A stretch of DNA of 64,000 bases from Schizophyllum amplum (taxonomy: Eukaryota > Basidiomycota > Agaricomycetes > Agaricales > Schizophyllaceae): NCBI GenBank assembly GCA_007026445.1, contig VDMD01000049.1, forward strand, positions 124,001 to 188,000, in the 5' to 3' direction. Shown piece after piece: positions 11,235-23,563 of this stretch (positions within the stretch are counted from its first letter, which is position 1; the number at the start of each line of letters is the position of its first letter). The notes beneath the pieces are model-generated. The model saw only the letters and a list, made by a program, of their open reading frames with translations. It ran no database searches and was not told the DNA's origin. Position numbers and translations under genes: made by a program.

Positions 11235-13116
11235 TCACCCCACGAAATCCTTGACGTGAAAAGCCAACGGTACATAGCATTCTCTCAGCGTCGTCCCCAG
11301 GCGTAAGGACACTTCGACGAGGACGATGCCAGGTATCGGATACTTGAGACCGAGCGGAAGGTTGATCCCGTACGGGTAACGCACGCGTATCTCGTGGCGA
11401 GGAGTGAGGACGGCGTCCGAGAAATCGACGTGGATGGAGAGATTCGTCGCGTCGGCGAGCAGCCCCCGTTTTCGTGACATTTGCGCAGAGATTTGCGCCG
11501 CGATAGTTGCGTGTCGGTCCGCTATGTAGGATCGGACCAGATCCTGTACAAACATCGCGTCTGCGAGGGATATGGCGCCTATTTTCGGACGGTGAGCAAC
11601 GCCATATACAGCTGGAGCATATTCGTGCGGCATACCTCGCATAGCCCATGCTCCTTGCGTAGCCATACAGGACTCCCAGTGCACAGCCGCCCAGTGCAGG
11701 CGCTGGCAGCTGCCAGAACAGTAGAAAATCGACGCGCAAGGACATACGCGCACGAGTCGATTATGCGGACCCTGTACGCCGACATGAGCAAGCTTCACGT
11801 ACGCGATCAGCACACCTCACCTGCGCATTCGCGCAATGGTCAGTCTGCCGCCATTCGCGCCTCCGATGGCTCCCCAGGTACCTCTGACGAGACGAATTCC
11901 ATGTGTGCGCGACGTCCGTCCATGTAAAGACCTGTCGGGTGAGCTCTTGCGTGCCCAGGTGGGAGACAGCAATTTCTCCGGGATGGCGGCGGTGGAATGC
12001 GCGGATGACCTTGATCTGGAGAAGCCCGGCACACAGCAGGCGGACGAGCTCGGAGAGATCAAAATCGAGCCGCGCGCTCTCCGCGTCGCGGAGAAGGTCG
12101 AAGACGCCGGCTTTGAAAGCGTGCACGAGCGGACGGTTATCCTTGGCCTTCATGCAGAGGGTGGCGAGTAACTTGAGGCCGAGCGCTGCACTGTACTGTG
12201 TCTCGCGGCTATTTAAGCAGTGGCGGGCGGCTGAGACGACGGATCTGATGAGCTTGCCAGGGATATTCTGTCCTTCTAGCTCCGGAACGTCGACAACGAA
12301 GCCGATGAAGCCGAAGTGGTTGTCCCACGCCATAGGCCTGAGCGGTGGTATGCGCAGGGTAGTCAGGAAGTCCGTCTGCTCGACAGCGGCGCGGTAGAGG
12401 GTCTTCTTGCTGCCGACAGCGATGCAGAGCTGGTTGACGAAGAGCGCGCGGTCCTGCGGTGTTGGGCGATTGGCCGGGTATACGAGGACGTCGTACATGG
12501 CGAGGGCGGTGACTCCGATTGCGTATGCACAGCCACACGTTTCTAAGGCCGCAGCTGGGAGATAGCGGGGGAAGTGGAGCCAGAGCTCGAGCACCTGTAG
12601 GACGGCATCGGGATGCGCGTGAAGGAACGGTTTTATGAGCGAGGCGTCGGAGCCCATGATGGTGAGGTACGTCTGCGCGATGCCCGTGACGTCGTGGCCA
12701 ATGCTGCGCTGGGCAGAGGTGCGTTGGAGGCGACCGCGCGCCGGATGTAACACTGCCGACCATTTGACAATATTTGGCCACAGTGCGTGCATTGGGGGCG
12801 CGAGAGCGCGGTTACGCGGGTCTTTCGCTAGGTTCCAGATGACGCAGAACACATTGAGCGTCGTGACGATGACGGCGACGTAGTCGCTGTCGTAGACGAG
12901 GTTCTCCGGCGGCTCAGATTGGAGCGTGAAAAACGTGGGGCGGCTGCTGTTGTCGTGGAGAGCAGCTGTAAGTGCTGCAAGCTGAGTTTGGTGGTTTTTC
13001 CCCGGAGAGAAAGGACGGTCGCCGTCAAGCTCGTACGCGATGTCGCGTATGGTCACCAGATTGTGGAATTCCCGACCGAGGCGCGGATCGTCGAAGCCTC
13101 GTCGCCGGAAGTCCAT
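11235..13116 (-). CDS. MYND-type zinc-finger protein
   Basis: Two exons, 13116-11821 and 11771-11235, are joined by a 49-nt intron (GTGAGG...TACAG) in phase 0, giving about 610 residues. The first roughly 425 residues have helical, ARM/HEAT-like composition with no recognised domain. Around residues 428-465, across the splice junction, is a MYND-like finger: a Cys just before the junction, then C-P-C, Y-C-S-x2-C-Q-x2-H-W and H-x3-C. The second Cys of the usual first C-x2-C pair appears to be missing. MYND fingers bind zinc and usually mediate protein contacts, and such proteins are numerous in agaricomycetes. No catalytic SET domain is present. The start was chosen as the first ATG of the long frame; an upstream exon cannot be excluded. 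A decayed relative lies near 7.0 kb. Confidence 0.82.
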
Positions 13117-14540
13117 CGGGTATTTCTGCGCTAAGTTGTCAGCCTGCTCTCGGCTTCAAAATCTGGAGGACAACGCAAGTAGTTGAGCTAACCTTATCCG
13201 GAATGCACTCACAAGCCCGAAAAGTTTCAAAAGCAACGAAACCGAGCGAAAAGGAACGAAAAAGAGTCTCGCGCTGATGGACGCGCGTCAGCTTTGTACG
13301 AAGCAGTGAATCAGTACGAGCTTGAGTATGAGGCCGTCAAATATCGAAGCAGTTTGTCGACGTTCAGAAAATAAGACGCGCACGCACTTTGCGGAAGATA
13401 ATAGGAGGCCAAGGTAAGAATATCAAATACTCGTTGATCCGCATGTAGATGACGCCGATAAATACGGAGCAACAAAGGCGCCTTTGGCGCACTATGACTG
13501 TCTAGGCCTGAGACAGCTCGTAGAAACGTCAAAGGCGACCGGATCGGAACTGCATGAAAGCAGCCTGGATCATCATACGAGTCTTCGTCCTCGAACGAAA
13601 ACCATCAAGATCGCTGGCTTGCGACAAGCGAAAGAGAAGGAATTTGTACGAACCGCAGCTGAGCACAAGCCCATGCGTGCTCGTTCATGTAGCATAACGC
13701 GAGCAAAGAAATGCTCACCGCTTCTCGAACGGCATGACGCGACAACGGAGACAGATCGCTCGACCTGCGAGCTTAGCGATCATGTATGCATGATACAGCG
13801 ACGCGCTCATGTCACTCACTAGTTCATTGTTCTGGTGTTATGCCTTCAACGGAGTACGACGCCCGCCGGTAGATGCACGCCGCGGGATTGAGAGAAGGCC
13901 ACCAATTGACGAAAGCGCGTTGCAGTTGACAAAGACATCTTCTCGCACGTACGGACACCGAACTCGCACGTACGGTCACCGAACGAAGTGGAGCGTATTG
14001 ACGACGGTCCTATTGAGAGATCCAGCTCGACCAGTGCAGCACTGTGCAGTCTGGCAGATGATTACATATGTTCCCTGATTCCCAAAGTACCGTTAGCGCC
14101 CGTATGACGAACGAGAGACCTCGTACGCACTGCTCTGAGTCGTGTTGGACAGCCCCGACGCTCGTCGCTCGGGAACTCCAGCAACCGTACACCCAATATC
14201 AGGCTTGAAGTCGTATGCCGAACTCGAATGAAACCAACAGCTCGCAGGACGAGGTATGCATTGGAAGGGTATCTAGAATGTACCTAGAGTTGATCGTGGC
14301 ATATAGACACATATACACTATTGCGTAGAGTCTTGACGCGTAAGGCAGTGAGGGAGCGAGCATGGAGGGGGGGATGAGAGTATGTACGGGCAACATGAAC
14401 ACCAGAAATAAGATCAAAGCGGGCGCAAAAGGCCCTCGACAACATAAGATAAGTAAGGTCGGGAAGAGAAACAACACCATCCAGAGGAGACATCCAGAAC
14501 AGAAGACATACAAAGTTTGCGTGGAGAGAGATCGAACGGC
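13117..14540. other. Intergenic region, nothing recognised
   Basis: No convincing gene or repeat array. A 20-odd-bp direct repeat (CGCACGTACGGACACCGAAC-like) occurs near 13,935-13,985. The 3' end of ATG4 borders the right side. Confidence 0.6.
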
Positions 14541-17500
14541 TTACGAGGAAGACTCGGTCATGATCCCGCGTACGCCCCCGCTCTGCGTGCGCCCCCCATC
14601 CCGCGCACGCGCCGTATGCATCCGCCGCTCCTTCGGCTTCACGTGCACGTTGACGAAAGCGTCGTCACTGCGCTCGTTGTCCCGCGCGCTGTAGTACACC
14701 TCGTCGCCCTCCGCCCACTCGTCCTCGTCCTCCTTCGCGTTAGAGCGAGGGAACGCGATCGGAGCGGAGGGGATGGTGACCTTCGGGACCGGGACCGCCT
14801 TGCTCTTCTCCTTCCGCTTCGTCGTCTTCTTCTTGACCAGCGGCGGCGGAGAGGACGATGAGGAGGTCGAGGACGGCGCGCTTGCGATAGAAGGAGGAGA
14901 TGTGGCGAGGGGTGAAGCAGAGTGAGGCGGGGAGGCGACGGAGGTATGGCGAGAGGGCGGCGGCGAGGGGTCGACCCAATCATCGTCGATGTCGCCTGTG
15001 CCGCCGAGCTCGTCGATGCTCATATCATCGACGTAGATATCCTTGGAGCGCCGCTGCGGGTCGGGGATGGCGAAGCGCGTGTCGTGCGGTCCAGGTGTGA
15101 CGGGGTCGACGTTGTCCTCGTCCTCCGTACGAGAGGTCGACGTGGCCTCGCTGCTGTTGTCGTTATCGTCCAAGGGCAGATCCTCCGAGAGGCGACGGGC
15201 ATCGATCTTCGGCTTGACGGCATTCGTAGGACCACTGTCGAACTCGACGCCCTCGCCTTCCTCGGGGTCCGTGAGCTCGCTCTCGTCGTCGTCGTATATC
15301 AACTCGTCCGACATGGACTCGATGTCGGACGGCATCCAGTTCGGCGGCTCGTCCTGCACAGCGAAGATGGTTTTGGGAAGCTACCATACCGCACGTCAGT
15401 CCTGCGCGGCCGGAGATGATAGTCGACCTTTACCTTAGATACGCGGGCCCGCCAGTCATCCCAGTCCGCCTTGTCTTTGCAGACGAAACCAAGGAGCATG
15501 CTGGGGTCCAGCCCGCTCATGGGCATCTTGCGGACGCGCTCGCAATGGAACGTGCGAGTCTCCGCTGATACGAAAGGCGAAGACATCAGAACTGAACTCA
15601 CCAACACGACACCAGTCCAACTCACCAGCAGTATAGCCAGCTAGATAGTGCGCAGCGAGCCCAGGCGGCAGCGTCGGCGCCGTACTATGCGGCGGTAGAG
15701 GCACTGCGACGGGCTCCCGAGGGATGAACGGCGGCGGTAGAGGTGCCGCGGGTGCGGCCTCCTGGTCGTCGATGCTGCCGACGCGTTCGCCAGCGCGGTC
15801 GCGAGATGCTGCGAGTGCCGGCGCTTGTGCTTCGAGGCCTTGCCCGCCTCGCTCTTCTCCGCGTCGGTGTCGAACGAGAGCCTCTTCTCCTTCTTGCTGC
15901 GCTTCTTGTCGGCCGTGGTCGCCGAGCGCGTTAGACCATCCTTCGTCGTCGACTGGGCCAGCGCGTCTTGAGAGCCGAGGGCGTCATTGGAGGAGTTGGC
16001 CGCTTGTGTGGGCGGGGGCGTCTGCGAAACGTCAGCTTCGTTTATATGCGTAATAAGAGAAACTGACCGCCGAGATCTTCACCTCTCCCACCTCGCGCAG
16101 CGGGACAGTCGGGCGTGCGTGATGCGGATCGAGGTAGAACAGGTCCCCCGCTTGCGCGCCGACGAAGTAGTACGAGCTACTCGGTCGTCCGCCTGCAATA
16201 CCGAGGGACTGAGGGAATGTGTAGAGTTGCTGGCAGACATCGTCAGCAGACACTCAGCTACGAAAAGCGAAAGGAACGTACCTTAATAGTCTCGTAATAG
16301 ATCGGATTGACCGCGTCCAGCCCAAGCCGAAGACCGAGCAGCACGAGCACCGGGCGGTCGCCCCACTCGCGCTCACGGTCCCTCTGCCGCTGGCGCGACG
16401 CTTGCGATGACGAATCATCACGTAGTCTCGACGAGGTATCATCACGCCGTTCGCGTCGCTTGGCCGTCCCGCGTCCACTGCCACCAGACATTACAGACGC
16501 GCCGGTGAAAGACGTGCGCGAGGACGTGTACGACGACGTCGAAGGGCTGAGCTGGTGTGATGACCGCGAGGATGCCGACGAGCCGGCGGAGAAGGGCTGC
16601 TGCCGGGTGTACGACGTCGGGGCGTGTCCGTAAGACGACGACGGCGAGTGTCCGTGTTGCGAGGAGGACGGGCTGCGAACATGACCCTGTCTCCCCGGCA
16701 CGGGCTGCCGGCGCGACTTCATGGTAGCGTGAGGCTGTACAAGAACTTCGTTATCATACTGCAACGTCGAGACACGGGCGTACGTACCGAGTGCGGCTGC
16801 GAGGCGTAAGCCTTCTCCTGCTCGAGTGACCGAGGTGAATGGCTGGCCCCGAAGACGTCCGTCTGATACACCACGCCATCCGAAGCCACCGCAACACCAA
16901 GCCCGGCGTCCGGGTACGCATGAACAAGCGTTCTGCAACATCGCATATCAGCACTCAGTCAACGCTCAACGCACGAAGTGCACCTACTTGATCGCCCCCG
17001 CCGCCGTACTCGGCCCGAACCACTGCCCGACGTCCTTGCCCAGAGCCCTACCCGCCAACGCCATCCTATGCACGCTGAACGGTGCCGACGGCGACGGCGT
17101 GTCCAGGAACAAGGACAGCAGGTGAATGTAGAGGGCGACGTTTTGGTGCTCGGGTGTCAGCGCCAACACCGGACGGTCAGTCGGCGGGCGCATATCCTGA
17201 CCGCCCGGCAGGCGCATATCCGGCGGCTGCAGGTCCTGCACGGAGAGCGGCGGCTCCCGCTGTTGCCGATGGTCGACGCCGCGACGATATTCGACGCCTT
17301 GACGATGTTCGACGTGCCGGTGATCGGGGGATGCGCGCGCGTTCTCGAGGGACGTACGCGCGTTCTCCGGTGATGTACGAGCGTTCTCCGGTGATGTACG
17401 CGCAATCTCCGGTGATGTACGGACGTTCTCCGGTGATGTACGGGCGTTCTCGGGAGAGGGCATGGTGAAGGGGAGACCAAGGCCGAGGATCGCGTCCGCG

Positions 17501-20091
17501 TCGGGGCGGCGCCAGTCTGCGGAGAACGAGGTCAGTGTCACGTTGTGAACGACGCCAGCCAGCTGATGCAAAGCAGCCAGCCGCTCGACGTCGTGAACGA
17601 CGCCAGCCACCGACGGCAAGCAGCCAGCCAACGAACGGAAACGAATAGAGCACAATCAAAACGCACCTCTCCCCATCCACGCCACCACGAGCGCGTTCGC
17701 CAGCAAGCTCTGCCCCGTCCGCAACATGCACCCCCAACCCGTGTCGCTCGTCAGCCCGCGCCGGCCCGTGAGCGCGCTCGTGAGGGTCGAGAGCGCGCCC
17801 TTGGGGGCTCCTTCAGTGTGCCCTTGGAGGTCTCCTTCAGTGTGCCCTTGGGGGTCTCCTTCAGTGTGCCCTTGGGGATGTCCTGTAATGCGTGTGTTAG
17901 CAAAGACGCACTACAAACGCAGACACCAACCACGCACCTTCTCTTTCAGCGCCGGACTCATGCCCTTCAGCGCCGGACTCATGCCCTTCACACTCCGCCT
18001 CCCCAGCGTCTCCGTGTCCGTCGCTGCTCCCCTGCCCATCATGCCTGCCCCCGAACCCCCGCCCGCACCCCCACCCGCCCCGCCCTTCCACCACCGCTTC
18101 ATGCTCCCCGTCGCATACGATGGCGCGTCGCTCCCCGTCGCATACGAAGGCGCGTCGCTCCCCGTCGCATACGAAGGCGCGTCCTCGAAGTCGGTGAACG
18201 CTGTCGAGCTGCGATCGTAGGCTGCTGACGAGCGGTCATGGGCTGTCCACGAAGTGCGGTCTGGGTACGCCGCCGAGCTACGATCCGCGTGCGCCGCTGA
18301 GCTACGATCCGCGAACGCCGTCGAGCTGCGATCCAAGGGCGCCGCCGAGGCGCGATCGTACGCCGTCGAGGCGCGATCATGCACGGTTGAGCCACGGTCC
18401 GCGTGCTTGGCACCCTCCCCATCCCCCGCGACGCCGCGGCCTTCACCATCCCCCGCGCGCACGACATCCGGGAGCGGGTTGACGTAGACGCTGCGACCGG
18501 GGTCCGCGCGGGAAGCCTCATGCATGTCGCCGACCCCATGCCTGTCGCCGACCTCACGCACGCCGTTCGTCTCGTCCCGGAGGAACATGTCGTCCTCGGA
18601 ACACTTCCCCACCCCAGCCTCCCCGAACTTCCCCACCGCAGCCCTCTCCTCCACCCCGCCCATCCCCACCCCGCCCATCTCCCCCTCCAAAAACCTCTCC
18701 ATTGCGACAACGAGCTCCCCCACCCCCCTCACCCCCTCCAAATCCTCCAAATCCATATCGCGGATGGGTTCGAACCCGGACCGATACGTCAACCACACCC
18801 GGCTCGCAAAGTCGGCGAAGAAGTCGGGCGGCCAGCCGGAGGCGGCGGCAGTCGCTTCGATGGAGGTGGGGGAGGGGGTGGGTGGGTTGGAGGTGGAGGT
18901 GGGGGCGCTGGGTGTGGAGGTGGGATCGCCGTGCGGGGAGGACATGTTGGGGTGGCCGGATGGGTCGGCGCCGGGCGAAGGTGAGCCTGCGCCGGGCGAA
19001 GGCGAGCCTGCGCCGGGCGAGCCCCCGCCGCTGGTCAGCAGCACGGACGACGCAGACGCCGAGGCGAGGGACGGGGTCGACGAGGACGGGCCGTAGCCGC
19101 CGCGCGTGGGCGAGGGTGGGTGGAAGGACGACGGCGCGCCCGAGATGGTCGGCGACCGCCGCTTGGTCACTGAGCGGATGAGCGAGCGGCGCTCTTTGGG
19201 TGGGGATGCTGGGGGTATCCTGAACTGCGCGTCGCTTGGTGAGAGCCTGAACTGCGCGTCGCTCGGCGAGAGCCTGAGCTGTGCGTCGCTTGGTGAAAGT
19301 CCTTCGCGCGGCCGCTCCCCCAGGTCGACAATGGTGTCCAGGCCCTCGATCGGCGGAGGCACGAATCCCGCGTGCCGAATCCCCATGATCCAGATCTCCT
19401 CCGTGCATCCGTCCGGGCGGGCGTCGCTGTCGAGGAGGAAGCGCATGGCCTTGTCAAGGGAGCTTTTGCCGTGGCGTGCGGCAGTGATGAGCGCGTTGTT
19501 GCTGAGAATGCCGCGCTTGGAAGGGGACGCGCTGCTCGAGGGCCGGCCCGACGACTTGGTGGGGGAGATCAGGACCTGCGGCGGGGACCCCGCGGAGGAG
19601 GAAGTCATGTGCGAGAGCCAGCCCGAGAGGCGGGCGGGGAGGTCGGTGACGGAGAGGCGGGAGCCGGTGCTGGAGGTGGACGCGTAGAGGCTGGGGTGGG
19701 CGTACGAGGTCGAGGGGGACACGGGGATGGGCGGCGAGGCGTGGTGTGGGATGTCGGACTTGGGACGTTCTGAGCGGGGGCGGGGGCGGGTGGGCGGTGG
19801 TGACGACGCGGGTGAGATAGGTGAGGCCGTCTCGATGATCACTGGCGCGTCGTCCGCAAGGTCTTCGTCGGAGAGGGCCAGCGAGCCCACGTCTGCGGGC
19901 CGCGGCGTCGGTTCTCCAGATTGCAGGCCTGTGGTGGCGGGGCTGGTGTCCAATGGGGAGGGGGAGTTCGTAGACGCCCTGCTCGTGCTGAGGCTAGCCT
20001 CGACGGAGAGCGACTTGGACCGATCCCTGTTCTTGTGAAAGAGCTTGGGCAGCTTCTGCGGGGTATGCGACTTGTTGTTGTTGGATGGCAT
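14541..20091 (-). CDS. Cysteine protease ATG4 (autophagy)
   Basis: Peptidase C54. It trims Atg8 to expose its C-terminal Gly and later removes it from phosphatidylethanolamine during autophagosome formation. Proposed exons: 20091-17938, 17799-17667, 17516-16988, 16932-16788, 16734-16282, 16229-16068, 16021-15626, 15564-15434, 15380-14541, about 1,650 codons. The catalytic core starts with [10 protein letters not shown] near 18,800. The catalytic Cys lies in [11 protein letters not shown] near 17,730, and the Asp/His pair in Y-L-D-P-H near 16,130. T-F-H-C-E-R-V and [10 protein letters not shown] follow in exon 8. A long Ser/Pro-rich N-terminus, basic inserts and an acidic tail make it larger than the roughly 400-500 aa yeast and animal enzymes, as is common in basidiomycetes. 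Exon 7 changes reading frame near 15,790 (sequence error, missed intron or real frameshift). The exon 1/2 junction is uncertain because of a 24-bp repeat there. Confidence 0.9.
17339..17460. repeat. 21-bp repeat inside ATG4 exon 3
   Basis: Six imperfect copies of GTTCTCCGGTGATGTACGCGC encode, on the - strand, the heptapeptide P-E-N-A-R-T-S. The frame is kept, so this is an in-frame expansion between two conserved parts of the protease. Confidence 0.85.
17803..17880. repeat. 24-bp repeat at the ATG4 exon 1/2 boundary
   Basis: About three and a half copies of CCCTTGGGGGTCTCCTTCAGTGTG. The best-phased splice model (donor after 17938, acceptor at 17801-17800) places the array inside a 138-nt intron. 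An alternative acceptor near 17,883 would make it coding. Confidence 0.75.
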
Positions 20092-21590
20092 GATGATTCG
20101 TTGGATATCCGAGTGGGGGGACACCAGGCAGTACGGCGAGCTGGATACAACGCCTAGATAGTCCGATCTGGATCACAAAGTTCAGCAAAGTCGGAAACGA
20201 AAAGAGTCTAGCGGAAACGCACCTCGCGTCCCGTCTGTGTGCGGCGTCCTACTATAGTCTCCCGGTTCTCCTTCACTTCTTGCAGACAGTAGATGTCTGG
20301 TGTTGTAAAGCGCTCTCCTCGACTGCGCCGTGAAGGGTATCGAAGAAAGAGGTCGGCAAATCGAACGCGGTCACCGCTGTCCTCGCCGTGCGTGCACGCC
20401 GTCGAGCGCCGGCAATCGTCGTGCTGTCCCGCCAATTACGCCTCTTCAGGCAAAGAAAAGGAATAAGTTATCGGATGCCGTGAGGAGGGGAATGTCGAGA
20501 GCGGTGAGAAAAGCGTGGTGCTCGTCGTGCGGGACAACGGCGCCTGTGTTGTGACCTGTTTGCCACCGTCAACGTGCAGATCATGATGATGCCATCGGAC
20601 CTCCGCGGACTTGACCTCCCATTGTTCGAACCCCCATTGTACTTTGCCAATACGATTCCTTTTGGTTGGCGTAGCTGGTGTATCCACTCAACGGCTCCTC
20701 GGTCTTCGCAACAGTGTGAGATCGCTCTTCGCGAACCTTAGCAGCCGATGCTTGTTGCGCCAATCTTGAACTCGCGATCGTCGAGCGCTTGCGAGAAGAC
20801 GCGGCCTTTGGCCGCCGTTATAGAGAAGCAGCCCTGCGAGTCATCGTCGACTACCTCTACATGAAGGACCTCCACGCCGTACAGGACCCGCATGCACGTA
20901 CGTACGTCGCCAAAGCGTACCGCTGAAGTGGCACCTCTTGAATCCAGCCTCTCAGATGCTGCCACGCCAATCTCAGCACTCCTTGACCCTCTTCGAATCA
21001 AGATGGAGGCATACAGGTCTCGCACCGGTGGCTTGCACATATCGCGTCGACGGCGGTGGCGCGCGTGTCGCGTCAGTACAACCTCGAGTGTCGACCATCC
21101 GCTCGTTTGCCTTGCCCTCCGATCGCCTGTTTGCCTTGCCCTCCGATCGCTCGTTTGCCTTGCCCTCCGATCGCTCGTTTGCCCTGTCCTCCGGCCGCTA
21201 ATTCGCGCTCTCTTCCATCCATACGCACCACACATCTCCTCCTCTCACACGCATCACCCATGTCCTCTCAAAGCCATTACCCGTCTCCTCTTCTGTCATC
21301 CCACTCTCACCTTTCCCTTCGAGCCCTCCCTTACTCATCCTTCCCTTGAGACCTCCCATACTCATCCTTCCCTCCGAGACCTCCACTCTCGCCTTTTATT
21401 CAAGCCCTCCCATTCTCGCTGTCCTCCCCTCACCGCCCTCCGTCCTTCCCTCCGAGCCCTCCCATTCTCGCTGTCCCTTCCTCCCCGCTCCCCAGTCCAT
21501 TAACTCTTCTATCCCATCCTTCAATCCTCCCACACCTTGATTCGTCGCCCGTTAGCTGATCAACGTCTACATGTCGTCCGTGAGCTGACC
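20092..21590. other. ATG4 upstream region, no firm gene
   Basis: The 5' side of ATG4. A 165-codon - frame (20738-21235) contains an in-frame 24-bp repeat but no domain, and I do not call it a gene. 21,230-21,540 is CT-rich low-complexity DNA. Confidence 0.5.
21100..21195. repeat. 24-bp minisatellite (GCTCGTTTGCCTTGCCCTCCGATC)
   Basis: About four tandem copies. On the - strand the unit reads as an octapeptide G-G-Q-G-K-R-A-I in one frame and R-R-A-R-Q-T-S-D in another. Confidence 0.85.
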
Positions 21591-21599
21591 AACGACTGT

Positions 21600-22050
21600 G
21601 ACCCCGCCGCTAACAACGACGACGGCGACCTCGCAGATAATCATTGGCGCTGACTGCGATCTCGCCGAGAACGACTACGACCGCTTAACGACAACGGCGA
21701 CGTCGACCTTGCCGATACCGACTGCGACCACGCCAGTACCGACGGCGACCTCGCTGAAAACGACGACTGCGACCTCGCCGATACAGACTGCCACGACCTC
21801 GCTGATACCCAAGGCAATCACGCCGATACCCAAGGCAATCACGCAGATGATACCGACAACGATCTCGCCGAGAAAGACGACAGCGACCTCGCTCATCAAC
21901 GAGGGCGACCTCGCCGAGACGGACGGCGACTCGAGACGGACGTCGACCTCGCTCATCAACGAGGGCGACCTCGGCGACTTTGATCGCCAAGGCCGATGAC
22001 TGCAACCTCTCCAACAACGACGACATCGCTCTCGCCGAGAACCATGACAA
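21600..22050. repeat. Degenerate CGACCTCGCCGA repeats
   Basis: Loose repeats of GACGACGGCGACCTCGCCGA with variable spacing. A longer direct repeat (GACCTCGCTCATCAACGAGG) occurs twice, near 21,890 and 21,946. All frames are Thr/Arg/Ser-rich and spurious. Confidence 0.75.
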
Positions 22051-22094
22051 GCGATCACCCTGCTGAGAGCGGCGATAGCGATTTCGCGAATCTT

Positions 22095-22192
22095 TATTGA
22101 CGGTGGATTCTTATTGACGGTGGATTCTCATTGACGGTGGATTCTTATTGACGGTGGATTCTCATTGACCGTGGATTCTCATTGACGGTGAC
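22095..22192. repeat. 17-bp minisatellite (TTGACGGTGGATTCTTA)
   Basis: About six tandem 17-bp copies alternating between TTCTTA and TTCTCA. Confidence 0.88.
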
Positions 22193-22204
22193 CACCGCTC
22201 ATTA

Positions 22205-22347
22205 CAACCTCGACAGCTATACGACCTCGACAGCTATACGATCTCGACAGCTATATGATCTCGACAGCTATACGACCTCGACAGCTATACGATCTCGACA
22301 GCTATACGACCTCGACAGCTATACGATCTCGACAGCTATACGACCCC
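22205..22347. repeat. 17-bp minisatellite (CTCGACAGCTATACGAC)
   Basis: About eight tandem 17-bp units alternating between ACGACCT and ACGATCT. It lies directly beside another array of the same period but different sequence. Confidence 0.88.
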
Positions 22348-22419
22348 GAACGCAGCCGCACCGTCCGTCCCATATCAGAATACGATTCAAGTCTTCTACC
22401 GAGACGGGCCGCTTCTTGG

Positions 22420-22505
22420 TGCGGAGCCGCTCTTTGGGACGGGGCCGCTTCTTGGGACGGAGCCGCTCTTTGGGACGTAGCCGCTCTTTGGAACAGAGTC
22501 GCTTG
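22420..22505. repeat. 18-bp minisatellite (AGCCGCTCTTTGGGACGG)
   Basis: Four to five tandem 18-bp units with single-base changes. Confidence 0.82.
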
Positions 22506-23102
22506 TCGGTCACGGCGAACTCACGGCAGTGCATACGAAGTCTCTTGCTCATTGCACGCGCGCTCACGGTACTACAGAGTCTCCTTAGGCACCCAACAAA
22601 GTGACCTTTAGCTACCACTTTTCCCACAATCTCTGGGGGCTAACTGGCCTTTTTCACAGACATCAGATATGTCTGACAGATATTTCTGTATGCCGACATC
22701 TCTGTTAGACATATCTGATGCGTCCGAGACCTCTGTATACACAGCTATATCTGTGTACGGCTATGTCTAATTCCAGTATTCTCTGCGGGCAGACATCTCT
22801 GTCGTTGTAAATTAAACCCGCAGACGTGTCTGCTTTGCCAGACACTGCTGCAATCAGCTGTAGCTGTACACAGAACTCTCTGCTGCATCAATACATCTCT
22901 GATAACAGAAGTATCTGACTGCTAAATTTATATAGTATTGCACCATTTTTGCCTTTGAGCCAAGCCAACCTGCATCATCTTCCTGTTCCCTCTTAATTCA
23001 AAGAAACGCCTCACGATAACCTTCAAACGCATGCCACTGTAGTAAGTGAAGATCATAAAGACATTGCAAGGCCCGCTACTCTGGCTACTCGCCGTGGTTG
23101 GC
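22506..23102. other. AT-richer spacer with recurring GACATCTCTG words
   Basis: 22,650-22,920 repeats variants of AGACATATCTGA and GACATCTCTG in both orientations with no fixed period. No gene seen. This is the 3' flank of the host gene split by the retrotransposon. Confidence 0.5.
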
Positions 23103-23138
23103 CTACTCATTGTCGTCGCCCTCGTCATCGTCACCGTC
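23103..23138 (-). pseudogene. Severed 3' end of the host gene at 34.9-36.2 kb
   Basis: Read on the - strand across the 5-bp target site, these bases continue the frame of the gene at 34,916-36,217 with nine more, mostly acidic codons and then TAG at 23105-23103. They are now 11.8 kb from the rest of the gene because the retrotransposon lies between. Confidence 0.85.
23134..23138. repeat. Target-site duplication, left copy (CCGTC)
   Basis: Five bases immediately before the 5' LTR, identical to 34916-34920 after the 3' LTR. Five bases is usual for Ty3/gypsy integrases. Confidence 0.93.
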
Positions 23139-23563
23139 TGTGGGGATCCCATGGTGGACTCCTCGCTCGCTCCCCGGAGTGAGGGCGGTGCTAGGTTAGG
23201 GGGGTATACCTTTTCTTTTGTCTCACGTATCTCTGGACCCGTATCATCTATGCGCCACCCCTTAGACGGGTGGCAGTATGTACTCGTGTTTGGTCGTAGT
23301 TTCCGCGCGGCGCCCTGACGGGCGCCGCGTGCTCAATATCATCATCTTTTCACTCCATCCAACAGCCTCTCGTCGCATACGCGCCGAGTCGGGCTAGCGA
23401 GGAGTAGGGATCTCTGAGAATATAAGACTAAGCACGGTATTCGGCTTGTCTGAGCGTGTCAGCCACGGAATTCGGGCAAAGCACGTTCTATTCTCAAGGA
23501 GAACTACTTTACGCCGCCCGCCTCCCGCTTGCAGGTGTCCCTCCGCGGTACGCAGTCGCCGCA
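23139..23563 (+). repeat. 5' LTR (425 bp)
   Basis: Begins TGTGGGGATCCC and ends CAGTCGCCGCA, i.e. TG...CA. A TATA-like AGAATATAAGAC lies near 23,417, likely the U3 promoter. An internal hairpin GCGGCGCCCTGACGGGCGCCGC lies near 23,308 (arms GGCGCCC/GGGCGCC). Confidence 0.95.

Noticed and set aside
11200..11927. Other frames overlapping the second MYND exon
   Set aside because: They are sh shadow frames of the MYND gene on both strands; the finger residues occur only in the reported frame.
20738..21235. 165-codon - frame as a gene
   Set aside because: It begins in a minisatellite, has no recognised domain and no splice or neighbour support.
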